A DNA stretch of 52,342 bases from Lysobacterales bacterium (GTDB lineage Bacteria > Pseudomonadota > Gammaproteobacteria > Xanthomonadales > Marinicellaceae). Location of the stretch: positions 1 through 52,342 of the forward strand of contig JALSLV010000067.1 in assembly GCA_026988115.1 (NCBI GenBank), in the 5' to 3' direction. Within the stretch, counting starts at the first letter, position 1. Each line of letters opens with the position of its first letter. Of this stretch, positions 42,275 to 51,354 are shown piece after piece. The translations under genes and the position numbers were made by a program. Under the pieces are notes generated by a model that was not told where the DNA came from, did no database searches, and saw only the letters and a program-made list of their open reading frames with translations.

Positions 42275-42351
42275 GCGCCTATAGTTCAACTGGATAGAAT
42301 ACAGCCCTCCGAAGGCTGTGGTTGCAGGTTCGAGTCCTGCTAGGCGCGCCA
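42275..42351 (+). tRNA. tRNA-Arg (CCG anticodon)
   Basis: 77 nt including an encoded CCA. Acceptor GCGCCTA pairs TAGGCGC. Anticodon arm CAGCC-CTCCGAA-GGCTG gives anticodon CCG (codon CGG). T arm GCAGG-TTCGAGT-CCTGC. The cloverleaf is complete. No integration-type repeat of its 3' end is seen nearby. Confidence 0.97.
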
Positions 42352-42484
42352 ACAATTATTGGTTTTTTATATAAAACAACAGCTTATCAAGAAAACCTAT
42401 TGAACTACTTTAACCTTTGTGTCAAACTGTATCACGAAATTACCACTAAAAATCCCTTTTGGAAATTTATTTGGAGAGTTTGTG

Positions 42485-43408
42485 ATGATAAATAAAAGTT
42501 ATTTACTGTTTACCCTATTAGTTTTATTCTCTTTTTCTTTGTTTGCTCAAACAGAAGACGTGATTACAACTGCTACGCCTGCTGGATGGGCTCCTGCCAA
42601 TGTTAGGGCCGATACCACTGTTGCTATTACGCCATTGCAGCCAAGAGAAGGTCAAGTCAGTGCACTTGGAGACAGTTCCATTGAATTTAATACGCAGTTT
42701 GTTACTCCTGGTCAAGATAAGGCTGATTATCAATACATTTGGCAAATTTCGCTTACCGCTATTGACTTTCCAAACAGAACGTTAAATAATTTAACGCAAT
42801 TATCTTATAATTATTACCGTGACAGTTCCTCAGCAGTTGCTGCCATCTTACATCCACCATTGCGATTGGCTTGGTTGCACGATTCAGGCACTCCTGCCGA
42901 TCCCACAGATGATACTTTTGGTTTTTTCATTTACGAAGCGGTTTATCAACCCAGTTTTGGTGGAACTATTGCAACAGATACTTGGATTAGTGAAGACATA
43001 TTCTCTTCCGAGTTTTGGCTTTTTTGTTCAGATTGCGACCCCAGTGCTGCGGTTGCCAGTGGCGTGGTTCAAAACTTTAACCTCACCTTATCTGACTGGT
43101 TAGCAGCACCTCAAACAGGAGCTCCAGGCGACCCTATTCCTCCTGATTTTAGTGCTGGCACACTCTATATTGTTGGAATAAATACGGGTGTTGGTTCTGG
43201 CTGGAGTGCTGATTCCTTAATGTATGTTGATAATATCCGAATTGCTTTTGGAGCTGCTGATGACGTGGTTTTTAATTTTGAAGACGATTTATCTGCCTTT
43301 GCATTACCACCCGCAATAGCTGTTCCAACGTTGAATCTTTATGGTTTAATTGCTTTAACATTACTTTTGTTGGCGTTTTTTGCCTTAAGGGTTCACAAAA
43401 AGGAGTAA
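42485..43408 (+). CDS. Secreted protein with IPTL-CTERM sorting tail
   Basis: 307 aa from the ATG after GGAGAGTTTGTG; an upstream GTG at 42419 would add 22 non-signal residues. The signal peptide ends at LFAQ. The central ~230 residues form a beta-rich domain (a jelly-roll-like pattern with SWSADSLMYVDNIRIAFG near the end) not otherwise recognised. The C-terminus is VPTLNLYGLIALTLLLLAFFAL followed by basic residues RVHKKE, the form of an IPTL-CTERM signal (motif, TM helix, basic end). No processing enzyme gene is visible in this window. Confidence 0.8.
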   Translation: MINKSYLLFTLLVLFSFSLFAQTEDVITTATPAGWAPANVRADTTVAITPLQPREGQVSALGDSSIEFNTQFVTPGQDKADYQYIWQISLTAIDFPNRTLNNLTQLSYNYYRDSSSAVAAILHPPLRLAWLHDSGTPADPTDDTFGFFIYEAVYQPSFGGTIATDTWISEDIFSSEFWLFCSDCDPSAAVASGVVQNFNLTLSDWLAAPQTGAPGDPIPPDFSAGTLYIVGINTGVGSGWSADSLMYVDNIRIAFGAADDVVFNFEDDLSAFALPPAIAVPTLNLYGLIALTLLLLAFFALRVHKKE

Positions 43409-43502
43409 AGCTTGTCGTTTTTATGGTAACTTCACTGAATAACATTCAAATTTGAACCGATGCCCTTTATAATAATTGCAGAAATTTAAAAATGAGGGTT
43501 TT

Positions 43503-46500
43503 ATGAAAGTTATTAATACGATTTTGAAAGGGGCAAGTGTTGCACTCTTGCTTGCTGGTTCAACTGCATTTGCCAATACAATTAATGCAAGCATTCAAAC
43601 ACCAAGCTCTGTTAAACAGGCGGCATCTGCCCCTGATAAACTGGTTTTAGCCACAGGAATTTTTGATCCAACTATCCAGCAATTGGATTTTTCGAGTACC
43701 AGCATTAATAACAGCAGTTCTTCACGATACGGAATCGTCCAATTCTTCGATAAAAAAACTGACTATAACTGGTTAGAGACTCATGGGTTTGTTGTTATCT
43801 CAAACTTGCCTAACAACGCTTTTTTGGTTAACTGGTCGAATCAAGATAAAAACAAATTAAGCAGCAATCAAAATATTCGTTGGTACGGAGCCTTTCAATC
43901 AGGCTATAAAGTCTCTCCGCGTTTATGGGCTGCCAACAGATCAACGCAAAACAGTTATGCGTTATCTATTCATACCTTTAAAGATGCCAAAAACTTTAAT
44001 TTAACTGCTTTAATTAAGAAATACTTCCCTCAAGTCAAGAAATTAAAATCCACTATTCCGAATGGCTATAACAATTATACAATAGATGTCAGTGCATCTG
44101 ATTTAGATAATGTCATTAACAAACTCATTGCCATTGAAGATATTCAATGGGTTAATCTATACCACAAGGAAAAGTTTTTTAACACGGAGGCCGTTTCTGC
44201 AACTCAAGCCACATCAACCTCTGGGGGCACTGCATCTAATGACAATTACATCCCCACAACCACACCGATTTGGGATCAAGGCATTTATGGTTCTGGGCAA
44301 ATTGTTGGTATTGCTGACTCTGGTTTAGACAGAAATGAGGACTGGTTTGTTCACCTTAACAAAGGCGCAGGAGTGATAACTGCTATTACTGATGCCGAAG
44401 ATGTCAATCCGCCATTAGTTGGCACACTACACAACAATAACAAAGTCATTGCTTATTGGACCATGCCAGGTGCCGAAGCTTATGACAATGGCACTTTTCA
44501 TGGAACCCACACTTCAGGATCTATTGCTGGTGACCGATTAGGCAGTATTGGTGCAGGCCCTGCTGGATCTGTTTCCAGCCCTTCTTCTCATGGTTATGAT
44601 AATGATGATGGAATGGCTCCCAATGCTCAAATTTTATTTGATGACATCGGCAGCGGCAGCGGGCTAACTGGCGCGGGTTCTACTCCTATGTGGCAGCAGG
44701 CTTTTGCTGGTGGTGCTGCTATCCACTCCAATAGCTACGGTGCAACAACTCTGGGTGAGTATGTCGGATCAGATGCTCGAGCTGATGAAGCCTTACGTGG
44801 TTTAGAAGACATGATAATCTTATTTGCTGCGGGCAATGATGATGGTCAAGTCAATTCCACTTCGTCACCTGGTAATGCAAAAAACGTAACCACTGTTGGT
44901 GCTTTATTGCATGGAAATAGTTCTTCTGTTGCTTTTTTCTCAAATAAAGGTCCGACAGATGATGGTCGTTTAAAGCCAGATGTTTCAGCAACAGGTTCAA
45001 GCATTGAGTCCGCTGCAGGAGACTCCAACAATTCTAGCGTGGTCGACAGCCCTTCACGACGGACAACCAGTGGCACATCAATGTCAACACCAATTACCGC
45101 AGGATCAACGGCTTTATTAAGACAGTATTTCACCGATGGATATTACCCAACGGGCACTAAAATTGCAGCCGACGCTCACACTCCAAGTGGTCCACTGATG
45201 AAAGCCGTTTTATTAAATGGAACAAATACGGATGGGGGCTTTTTTGCTAACAATATTGGTTGGGGTCGTGTCTGGCTTGAAAACTCTTTGTATTTTTCAG
45301 GGGAAGCCAAAAGGTTGCGTTTTTGGGAGATTACTAACAACAATGGCTTACAAACGGGTCAACAATTTTCAGTTAATCTTGGCGTGCAACCTGGCGAAGA
45401 GTTTAGAGCAACTTTGGTTTGGTATGATTTAGCAGGTCCTACAGGCTCTGCTATTACCCTTGTTAACAACCTTGATTTATCTGTTACGGTTGGTGGCAAT
45501 ACTTATTTAGCCAACAACTTCACTGCTAATAATTCCGTAACTGGTGGCAGCGCGGATGCCATTAACACCGTAGAACAAGTCAGGTTTTCTGCACCTGTTG
45601 CTGGTACTTACACCATTAAAGTCGATGCAACAAACATCCCGGGCAATGGCACTTTTAACTCGGATAAACAAGGTTTTGCATTGGTCGTATCTGGCAATTT
45701 AGCCTCAGGTGGTGCTGTTCCACCTAGTCCAACTGATCCAAGTGGCTTAACAGCGACAGCCAATGGTTTAACCGGTGTTGATTTGGCATGGAGTGATGTT
45801 TCAGCAGACTATGACAATTATGAAATTTACCGTTTACAAGGCACTTGTGCATCATCTGATCAAACAACCATGCGCTATCTTGGGCAATCTCCCACCAACT
45901 CGTTCACTGATACGTCGACAATAGGAGGTTATTCTTACAGCTATAAAGTCAGAGCCTTTTCTGATGACTTGATTAGTGCTTACACCAATTGTATTGACGT
46001 TGTTTCACAACAGGTGTGTTTGCTGCCACCGGAATTTAACCAAAACAGTGTTAAAGTTGCTAGCAACCTCAATGACTTTTGCCAAATTGGTTTAACATGG
46101 GATGCGGCAAACAGCAGTTGCCCTGCCGCCAATAATGTCAAATACAATATCTACCGTTCAACTACACACAACTTTACCCCAAATGCGGGCAGTTTGTTGG
46201 CAACAACGGGTGTTAACGCCATTAGTTTTAATGACACAACTACCGTTTCCGGGCAACCATATTACTATGTCGTCAAAGCTGAAGACACCACAACCGCCGG
46301 GACAGGCCCTAATAGTGGCAATGAGTCAATTGAAGCAAAAGAAGTGGCATCAACTTCTTTGGCAACAACAACAGTGGAAGGAACAATTGTTGATGATGCG
46401 GATAATTTAACACTTATGGATTTAAACTCAATTTGGTCAAGAAGTGCAGACCAAGCTTCCAATGGTGTGTTAAGTTACCGTTCAGCTCTTGAAGGCAGCA

Positions 46501-46979
46501 CAAGCTATACTGCAAACACCTGTGCTCGCATGCACTCAACAACGTTTACTATTCCTGCAGCACCGGCATCACCACCAAGCATTACATACCAAGCGCGCTA
46601 CAATATAGAAGTCAACTGGGATGGTGTTGTTGTTGAAATTTCAACCAATGGCGGTTCGAGCTGGGCAGATTTACCCCCTGTTGGTGGTTACCCAAGTGAT
46701 TTTTCACAAACAGGCAACCCACCCATTAACACGTGTGGTTATCCCGCCTCTCACGGTGCGTTTAATGGAAATACCTCTGGTGCATTCCAATTGGTCACCC
46801 ATGACTTAACTGCCTATCAAGGACAAACGGTCAAAATCAGATGGAGCTTATCATCAGATCCAGGTTCTGAAGAAGAAGGTTTTTACGTTGATGAACTCAG
46901 CTATAACAATATAGAGGTTCCTCAAGCTTGTTCGTTATACAGTACGGAATATATCTTTGAGAATGGGTTTGAGAACTAG
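43503..46979 (+). CDS. Large secreted S8 (subtilisin-like) serine protease
   Basis: 1158 aa from the ATG after AATGAGGGTTTT. Signal peptide ~1-24, then a ~210-residue prodomain-like region. Catalytic triad: D272 (VGIADSGLD), H333 (HGTHTSGS) and S526 (SGTSMSTP). After the catalytic domain, a jelly-roll-like domain (~600-720) and two fibronectin-III-like units (~740-960, around PTDPSGLTATANGLTGVDLAW and VKYNIYRS) precede a lectin-like domain with WADLPPVGGYP. The protein ends YSTEYIFENGFEN, a tail found on many secreted proteins of Marinicella-like and xanthomonad bacteria. Probably extracellular. Confidence 0.92.
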   Translation: MKVINTILKGASVALLLAGSTAFANTINASIQTPSSVKQAASAPDKLVLATGIFDPTIQQLDFSSTSINNSSSSRYGIVQFFDKKTDYNWLETHGFVVISNLPNNAFLVNWSNQDKNKLSSNQNIRWYGAFQSGYKVSPRLWAANRSTQNSYALSIHTFKDAKNFNLTALIKKYFPQVKKLKSTIPNGYNNYTIDVSASDLDNVINKLIAIEDIQWVNLYHKEKFFNTEAVSATQATSTSGGTASNDNYIPTTTPIWDQGIYGSGQIVGIADSGLDRNEDWFVHLNKGAGVITAITDAEDVNPPLVGTLHNNNKVIAYWTMPGAEAYDNGTFHGTHTSGSIAGDRLGSIGAGPAGSVSSPSSHGYDNDDGMAPNAQILFDDIGSGSGLTGAGSTPMWQQAFAGGAAIHSNSYGATTLGEYVGSDARADEALRGLEDMIILFAAGNDDGQVNSTSSPGNAKNVTTVGALLHGNSSSVAFFSNKGPTDDGRLKPDVSATGSSIESAAGDSNNSSVVDSPSRRTTSGTSMSTPITAGSTALLRQYFTDGYYPTGTKIAADAHTPSGPLMKAVLLNGTNTDGGFFANNIGWGRVWLENSLYFSGEAKRLRFWEITNNNGLQTGQQFSVNLGVQPGEEFRATLVWYDLAGPTGSAITLVNNLDLSVTVGGNTYLANNFTANNSVTGGSADAINTVEQVRFSAPVAGTYTIKVDATNIPGNGTFNSDKQGFALVVSGNLASGGAVPPSPTDPSGLTATANGLTGVDLAWSDVSADYDNYEIYRLQGTCASSDQTTMRYLGQSPTNSFTDTSTIGGYSYSYKVRAFSDDLISAYTNCIDVVSQQVCLLPPEFNQNSVKVASNLNDFCQIGLTWDAANSSCPAANNVKYNIYRSTTHNFTPNAGSLLATTGVNAISFNDTTTVSGQPYYYVVKAEDTTTAGTGPNSGNESIEAKEVASTSLATTTVEGTIVDDADNLTLMDLNSIWSRSADQASNGVLSYRSALEGSTSYTANTCARMHSTTFTIPAAPASPPSITYQARYNIEVNWDGVVVEISTNGGSSWADLPPVGGYPSDFSQTGNPPINTCGYPASHGAFNGNTSGAFQLVTHDLTAYQGQTVKIRWSLSSDPGSEEEGFYVDELSYNNIEVPQACSLYSTEYIFENGFEN

Positions 46980-47008
46980 AAGCAAAAACCAGTTTAGTAA
47001 ATTATACT

Positions 47009-47042
47009 AAAAGGGAATCAAAATAATTGATTCCCTTTTTTT
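47009..47042. terminator. Bidirectional intrinsic terminator
   Basis: AAAAGGGAATCAA - AATAA - TTGATTCCCTTTT is a 13-bp perfect stem with T-runs on both strands. It ends the protease transcript and, on the minus strand, lies just past the stop of the 47041-48195 gene. Confidence 0.88.
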
Positions 47043-48195
47043 ATTTAAAACATTCTTCTGGGTTTTTTAAGTCAGTATTACCATTTTCAATGGCTTTTTT
47101 ATAAAAGTATTGAGTTTGATTTATAAAAAATGCCCATGAACCTTTTTCTCTTTGGGTGCTAGAAAAAATTTTGTACGATTCAAAATTTAAATACTCAAAT
47201 CCATTTGCATTTGTGTTAATTTTACCAATACACTCGTATTGTGCTCTAAACTTTTTATAGGCTTTATCTGCAAGAAGATAAGCTTTTTTATTATCACTAT
47301 TTTTTAAAATATAGATTTTAATAACATAGCCCAATAATCTTGTAATTATATTTTTATCTTTTATAAATAGGTTAGAAATATTTAAACAAACCTCACTAAA
47401 TTTTTTCTCGCTTTTACAGGTGTCAGTAATAGCTCGGAAAGGAGGAAGTTCTATTGATAGTTCAAAATTTATTTTTTCAAGAAGTAGTCCGTATTCTTCA
47501 AACTCACTCAATATTCTCTCTTTCGCCTCATCAGATAAGCCACCTTCTTTAATCAATGCATTCTTTTCATAATTGAGATATTCTTCACCAAATGGGTGAG
47601 TTAAATAATAATCGTCTATCAAATTTCCAAGTTTTTCAGGAGTATAATAAAAAATTTCAACGTAGCTACTTTGCGCCATTTCTTCTAATAAATAGTGGAT
47701 TTGCTCTTCATCTTTTTCTTCAACTGCTCGGTGAATAGGGTAAATATAGTTAAAGGCGTTTCTTGGAGATAGGTCTTTTTGCTTTTGGAAAATCATTTTA
47801 TTATCACAGGATACACTAGGGTTGTTTTTAATATATTTATGACAAACAGATAAAGCAATGGATAAACCATAAGGGCTTAGTTGGTCATTCTTTACCATTT
47901 TATTTATGTCATTAACAACAGCATTTATACTGTGTTTTTCTGCAAATCTTGAAATTGAAACAAGATCAAAATAATTTGGTAGGATAAACTGATAGCCTAG
48001 AAGGCTTATATCTGCATCTTTGCTCTCAACTAAATATTCAGCGAGTTCATCTTTCCATTGTAGTTTTTGATAATACCCATCTTGTGTCTGTTTAGGCTGC
48101 ATTGCAATTGACCTTTCAATCATGCCTTTTAATGGATTTTCCGCAAACGATAATAGCGAATGAAGTAAAGTTAAAATAATGACTATTGTTTTCAT
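47041..48195 (-). CDS. Secreted protein, unknown function
   Basis: 384 aa. The signal peptide ends at SFAEN. The rest is mostly helical and charged, with a few Cys (VCHKYI, VSCDN, CKSEKKFSEVCLN, ECIGKI, ECF). Alternating helix pairs could be TPR- or Sel1-like, but no clear repeat is found. I do not recognise a family. It lies just downstream of the GTPase pair on the same strand, with a 46-bp gap. Confidence 0.65.
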   Translation of the reverse strand: MKTIVIILTLLHSLLSFAENPLKGMIERSIAMQPKQTQDGYYQKLQWKDELAEYLVESKDADISLLGYQFILPNYFDLVSISRFAEKHSINAVVNDINKMVKNDQLSPYGLSIALSVCHKYIKNNPSVSCDNKMIFQKQKDLSPRNAFNYIYPIHRAVEEKDEEQIHYLLEEMAQSSYVEIFYYTPEKLGNLIDDYYLTHPFGEEYLNYEKNALIKEGGLSDEAKERILSEFEEYGLLLEKINFELSIELPPFRAITDTCKSEKKFSEVCLNISNLFIKDKNIITRLLGYVIKIYILKNSDNKKAYLLADKAYKKFRAQYECIGKINTNANGFEYLNFESYKIFSSTQREKGSWAFFINQTQYFYKKAIENGNTDLKNPEECFK

Positions 48196-48241
48196 AAAAT
48201 TATTTCCTGTCTAATTAGTCTAAAAAATGTGGGAGAAGTTA

Positions 48242-49642
48242 CTATTTGTACTTAATCCTCTCTAAAATCTTCGTTCGTGCTTCTAACAAAATCGAATCTT
48301 TATCCAAATTTTTAACAATCTCTTTTGCCACTTTTTTGGGTCCTTTTGCTCCCCACGATTTGCCTTTGATAAAATATTGTTCGGCAATTTTTCCCACCAA
48401 ATAAGTCGCATAATACGCTAAGGCTCCTTGAGCACCAGCGGTAACGGTGGTTGATAATCCAGCACTGACGGTTTTTAGGGCCGATGATAATAAATTAATG
48501 CCCCATACCGCGCCCATCAAGGCAACCAATTGTGCCATGATGGTCATGGTTAATTTGCTGGCTTCTTTACCGACAATGGGCAAGCCATAAACTTGGGATA
48601 ATTTACGTATCATGGCAACATCCAGTCCCGCAGCTATCAGTAAATCCGCTACAGGAATTGGGTTAAATGCCACGCCCACGCCTTTTGCAATAGAATACAT
48701 GGTCACCACTTTTTCAGCAGCATTGGCGCGCAGTTTGGTAATTTTTTTGGCAATTTTGTGACTAATTTCCCCTGCGAATATACTGGCATTCAACGCTGTT
48801 AGGGTTTTGCCATCACGCTCTATAATTTTCCAAATACGCTCTTTGACTTGAGACACATCAACTTTGACATTTATTCTTTGACGTGTTTCTTTGCCAGTTT
48901 CATCCACCTTTATCAGCACTTGTGGCAAGGGCGCTGCGCTGGCAAATACAATGTTTTTAGGATTTATTAATCCGGTAGTTTTTTCGGTTAAGGATTTTTT
49001 TAAAGCCTGCAATTCCTCATCGGTGTATAAATCGGTTTTATTTAACACCAACAGTATTTGCGTATTGGGTTGGGCTATGGATTGCAGTTGTTTGAGTTGG
49101 GAAGCGGTTAAATCACCATCGACCACAAACAAGATAATATCGGCAATTTCAGCGGCATTATGGGCTAATTTTTGGCGGTGTTTGCCTGCGACTTCGTCCG
49201 TTCCTGGGGTGTCAATAACCACTATATTTTGATCTTGGTGTTGTGACCAGTCACTGTTTTGCTGTTGTTTGGTTTCACCATGCAATGGCGAGGTGCTAAA
49301 AGCTTGCTTGCCGAGCAATGCATTTAATAAGGATGACTTACCCGAGGAAACTTTGCCAAAAACCACAATATGAACTTGTTGGTTTTCAAGTTTTTCAATT
49401 AACTGCTCAACTTGTTGGTACTCGTCTTGTAATTGCCCACGCACAGCAGCAGGGATATGCGCATCATGCAGCAACTCATTGAGTGAATCCAATGTTTTAT
49501 CCGTTGCAGTGGATGTATTTTTAGCTTTTTTTGACGGTTCAGAATCAGCTGATTTTGAGCGCCATTTTAGCCAAATCTTTTGCCAAGTTTGTCGCAGGTC
49601 CAAGTAAGTTTTCCTCAAATTTTTTGTTGGTGGCAAGCGCAT
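48242..49642 (-). CDS. Dynamin-like/Era-like GTPase with DUF697 domain
   Basis: 466 aa. GTPase motifs: G1 FGKVSSGKSSLLNALLG, G3 DTPGTDEVAG and G4 LNKTDLY. The C-terminal ~180 residues (NPIPVADLLIAAGLDVAMI, TIMAQLVALMGAVWGINLL) match the membrane-associated DUF697/YcjF-like domain. The ATG at 49642 overlaps the upstream GTPase gene by 98 bp in another frame; no later start precedes the GTPase core. Probably membrane-peripheral and forms a pair with the product of the next gene upstream. Confidence 0.87.
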   Translation of the reverse strand: MRLPPTKNLRKTYLDLRQTWQKIWLKWRSKSADSEPSKKAKNTSTATDKTLDSLNELLHDAHIPAAVRGQLQDEYQQVEQLIEKLENQQVHIVVFGKVSSGKSSLLNALLGKQAFSTSPLHGETKQQQNSDWSQHQDQNIVVIDTPGTDEVAGKHRQKLAHNAAEIADIILFVVDGDLTASQLKQLQSIAQPNTQILLVLNKTDLYTDEELQALKKSLTEKTTGLINPKNIVFASAAPLPQVLIKVDETGKETRQRINVKVDVSQVKERIWKIIERDGKTLTALNASIFAGEISHKIAKKITKLRANAAEKVVTMYSIAKGVGVAFNPIPVADLLIAAGLDVAMIRKLSQVYGLPIVGKEASKLTMTIMAQLVALMGAVWGINLLSSALKTVSAGLSTTVTAGAQGALAYYATYLVGKIAEQYFIKGKSWGAKGPKKVAKEIVKNLDKDSILLEARTKILERIKYK

Positions 49643-50978
49643 CAAGCGTGCCTAAGGTTGTTACTGATTCTAACACAGCATGACCCAAAGCATTAAAAAT
49701 CATGCCATAAGCCACCGCGTGAGTGACGCCACCAACGGCAGTGCCAACACCAGGAAAGGCTTTAAGGGCATTGCCTGCCACCGCAAGCACCAATGAAACT
49801 GATGTTTTTAGTTTACTGCCTGCCATTTTTATGACCGCATCAATCTCCATTTGTTTGGGTGAAATTTCATACAAAGCACAAATGCTTTGCACCATTTTCG
49901 TAGCCAACGTGCCTTGAATGACAATATCCGAACCTGGAGCCACCGATGCCATCGCTCCAAACACCGCCTTTTTGGTGTAACTCGATATTATATTTTCTGC
50001 CGATTGGCGGTTAAATTCTGCCTTGGCATTATTGAGCTTTTGCTGGGCTAGCATTAACATAGCTGCATCACGAAAACGGTTGAGAATTTCAGGATTGTTT
50101 GCCACCACTTTTTCGATTGAACTAAGCAATGGTTGTATATTGGCATTACGTACTTGTACTTTTTTATTCTGTTTACCCTTAGCATCTTGGTAAATAATGG
50201 TTTCTTGCCCACCAGTAGAAATTAACGCCACCGGATATTTTTTTTCGGTCTTATTTTTCAACGCCTCAACAATCAAGGCTTGTTCGTCTTCGCGGTATCT
50301 ATCTGACTTATTTAAAGCGATAACTAGTGGTTTTTTAGTTTTTCTTAATTTTGCAATCACCCGCATTTCCGTTTGGGTAAAATCCGAATCGGTTAAAAAC
50401 ACCACCACATGCGCACGTAAGGTTTCGTCAATGGCTTGCTTTTCAATGCCTTCATCAAAGTCATCTAACCCAGGCAAATCTATAATGGCTAAATTCTTGT
50501 ATTGGTAAGTTTGGATGGTCTTGGTTGTGCCCGATAACACATCGGTTTTGATGTTTTGTTCAGGCAGTAATGCCCTAATAAAACTACTCTTGCCTGATGA
50601 AACCGTGCCATAAAGAGCGATATAAAACTCTCCTTTGCCGCGACGTTTATCCAATTCCTGCAACTCCGCTTTCGCCTGTGCCACATCCACACCACGCACC
50701 TCTTGCTGCTCCAGGCTACCGCGCAAAGAGGACTCATCAATGGGCTCAAGCTTTTTAACAATCGGCTTAGGTTTTATCAAAATAAAATACAAATAAACCC
50801 CAAATACCGCCACCGCCATAATCACCACCGCATAAACAACCGACACCCACAGCGGTGCTTCTTGCAAATAATGCCAAATGCTTAATAATTTTTCGGTCAA
50901 CATCAACACCACAAACAAAGCAATAATGATGATAAAAACCACAAAAACTGTCAAAATAGATTTTGAATTAAATTTCAA
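49545..50978 (-). CDS. Membrane GTPase with DUF697 domain
   Basis: 477 aa. Two N-terminal TM helices (~8-28 and ~42-68) then the G domain: YGTVSSGKSSFIRALL, DLPGLDDFDEG and LNKSDRYREDE. C-terminal DUF697-like helices include FGAMASVAPGSDIVIQG and VAGNALKAFPGVGTAVGG. It is homologous to the following gene over the G domain and C-terminal domain but has added membrane anchors. Likely co-transcribed with it. A membrane remodelling or stress role is suggested for related dynamin-like proteins; not shown here. Confidence 0.87.
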   Translation of the reverse strand: MKFNSKSILTVFVVFIIIIALFVVLMLTEKLLSIWHYLQEAPLWVSVVYAVVIMAVAVFGVYLYFILIKPKPIVKKLEPIDESSLRGSLEQQEVRGVDVAQAKAELQELDKRRGKGEFYIALYGTVSSGKSSFIRALLPEQNIKTDVLSGTTKTIQTYQYKNLAIIDLPGLDDFDEGIEKQAIDETLRAHVVVFLTDSDFTQTEMRVIAKLRKTKKPLVIALNKSDRYREDEQALIVEALKNKTEKKYPVALISTGGQETIIYQDAKGKQNKKVQVRNANIQPLLSSIEKVVANNPEILNRFRDAAMLMLAQQKLNNAKAEFNRQSAENIISSYTKKAVFGAMASVAPGSDIVIQGTLATKMVQSICALYEISPKQMEIDAVIKMAGSKLKTSVSLVLAVAGNALKAFPGVGTAVGGVTHAVAYGMIFNALGHAVLESVTTLGTLDALATNKKFEENLLGPATNLAKDLAKMALKIS

Positions 50979-51065
50979 ATGCGTGGATTGAAGGTTTAAA
51001 ACAGTATTATGTGGGTTTTTTGTGTGGAATTAAAGGGAAAAACGATATTGAGTTTTTAAAAAGCC

Positions 51066-51109
51066 TAACGCAAAGGACGCTAAGAAAGCGCAAAGGCACG
51101 CAAAGTTAA
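51066..51109 (+). repeat. Array of ACGCAAAGG-type units
   Basis: TAACGCAAAGG-ACGCTAAGA-AAGCGCAAAGG-CACGCAAAG-TTAA has a ~9-10-bp period and parallels the CACAGAG arrays at 1011-2037 in layout. Confidence 0.65.
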
Positions 51110-51121
51110 TAAAAACACACA

Positions 51122-51145
51122 GTCATATCTGCGAAGGCAGGTATC
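51122..51145. repeat. REP-like hairpin
   Basis: ATATCTGC-GAAG-GCAGGTAT forms an 8-bp stem with one G-T pair. The context GTCAT...CTGCGAAGGCAGGTATC resembles the widespread proteobacterial GTCATTCCCGCGAAAGCGGG-type palindrome in a degenerate form. Confidence 0.5.
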
Positions 51146-51176
51146 TCATTGGGTATCGTGGCTTTGTTTAAAACTG

Positions 51177-51224
51177 TTAAGAAACACAGAGGTTCGCGGT
51201 GGAGGCACAGAGTTGCACGGAGGT
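51177..51224 (+). repeat. Degenerate array of CACAGAGG-type units
   Basis: TTAAGAAACACAGAGG...GGAGGCACAGAG..GCACGGAGG has the same CACAGAG core and TTAA edge as the cassette arrays, but with mismatches. Confidence 0.6.
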
Positions 51225-51354
51225 ATTTAAAAGTTAGGTATTAAACAATAATACTCAATGTGTTAGTTTTTCATACTCTGCTGGTTAATTTTTACTTAAG
51301 AAAAACCGAATGTTTAAATGTGTGCAATTAAAAAATTCTGCTAAGGAAAATACT

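Larger units (their letters stand above)
50979..51354. other. Intergenic region with repeat arrays
   Basis: 376 bp without a gene. It holds two short arrays related to the cassette arrays (51066-51109 and 51177-51224), a REP-like hairpin between them (51122-51145), and the leader of the next gene. The arrays are in direct, not inverted, orientation and enclose no ORF. Confidence 0.6.

Noticed and set aside
42275-42351. tRNA-Arg as an integration site
   Set aside because: No integrase gene and no direct repeat of the tRNA 3' end seen in the following sequence.
51066-51224. CRISPR array
   Set aside because: Units are about 9 bp with no unique spacers of CRISPR length and no cas genes nearby.
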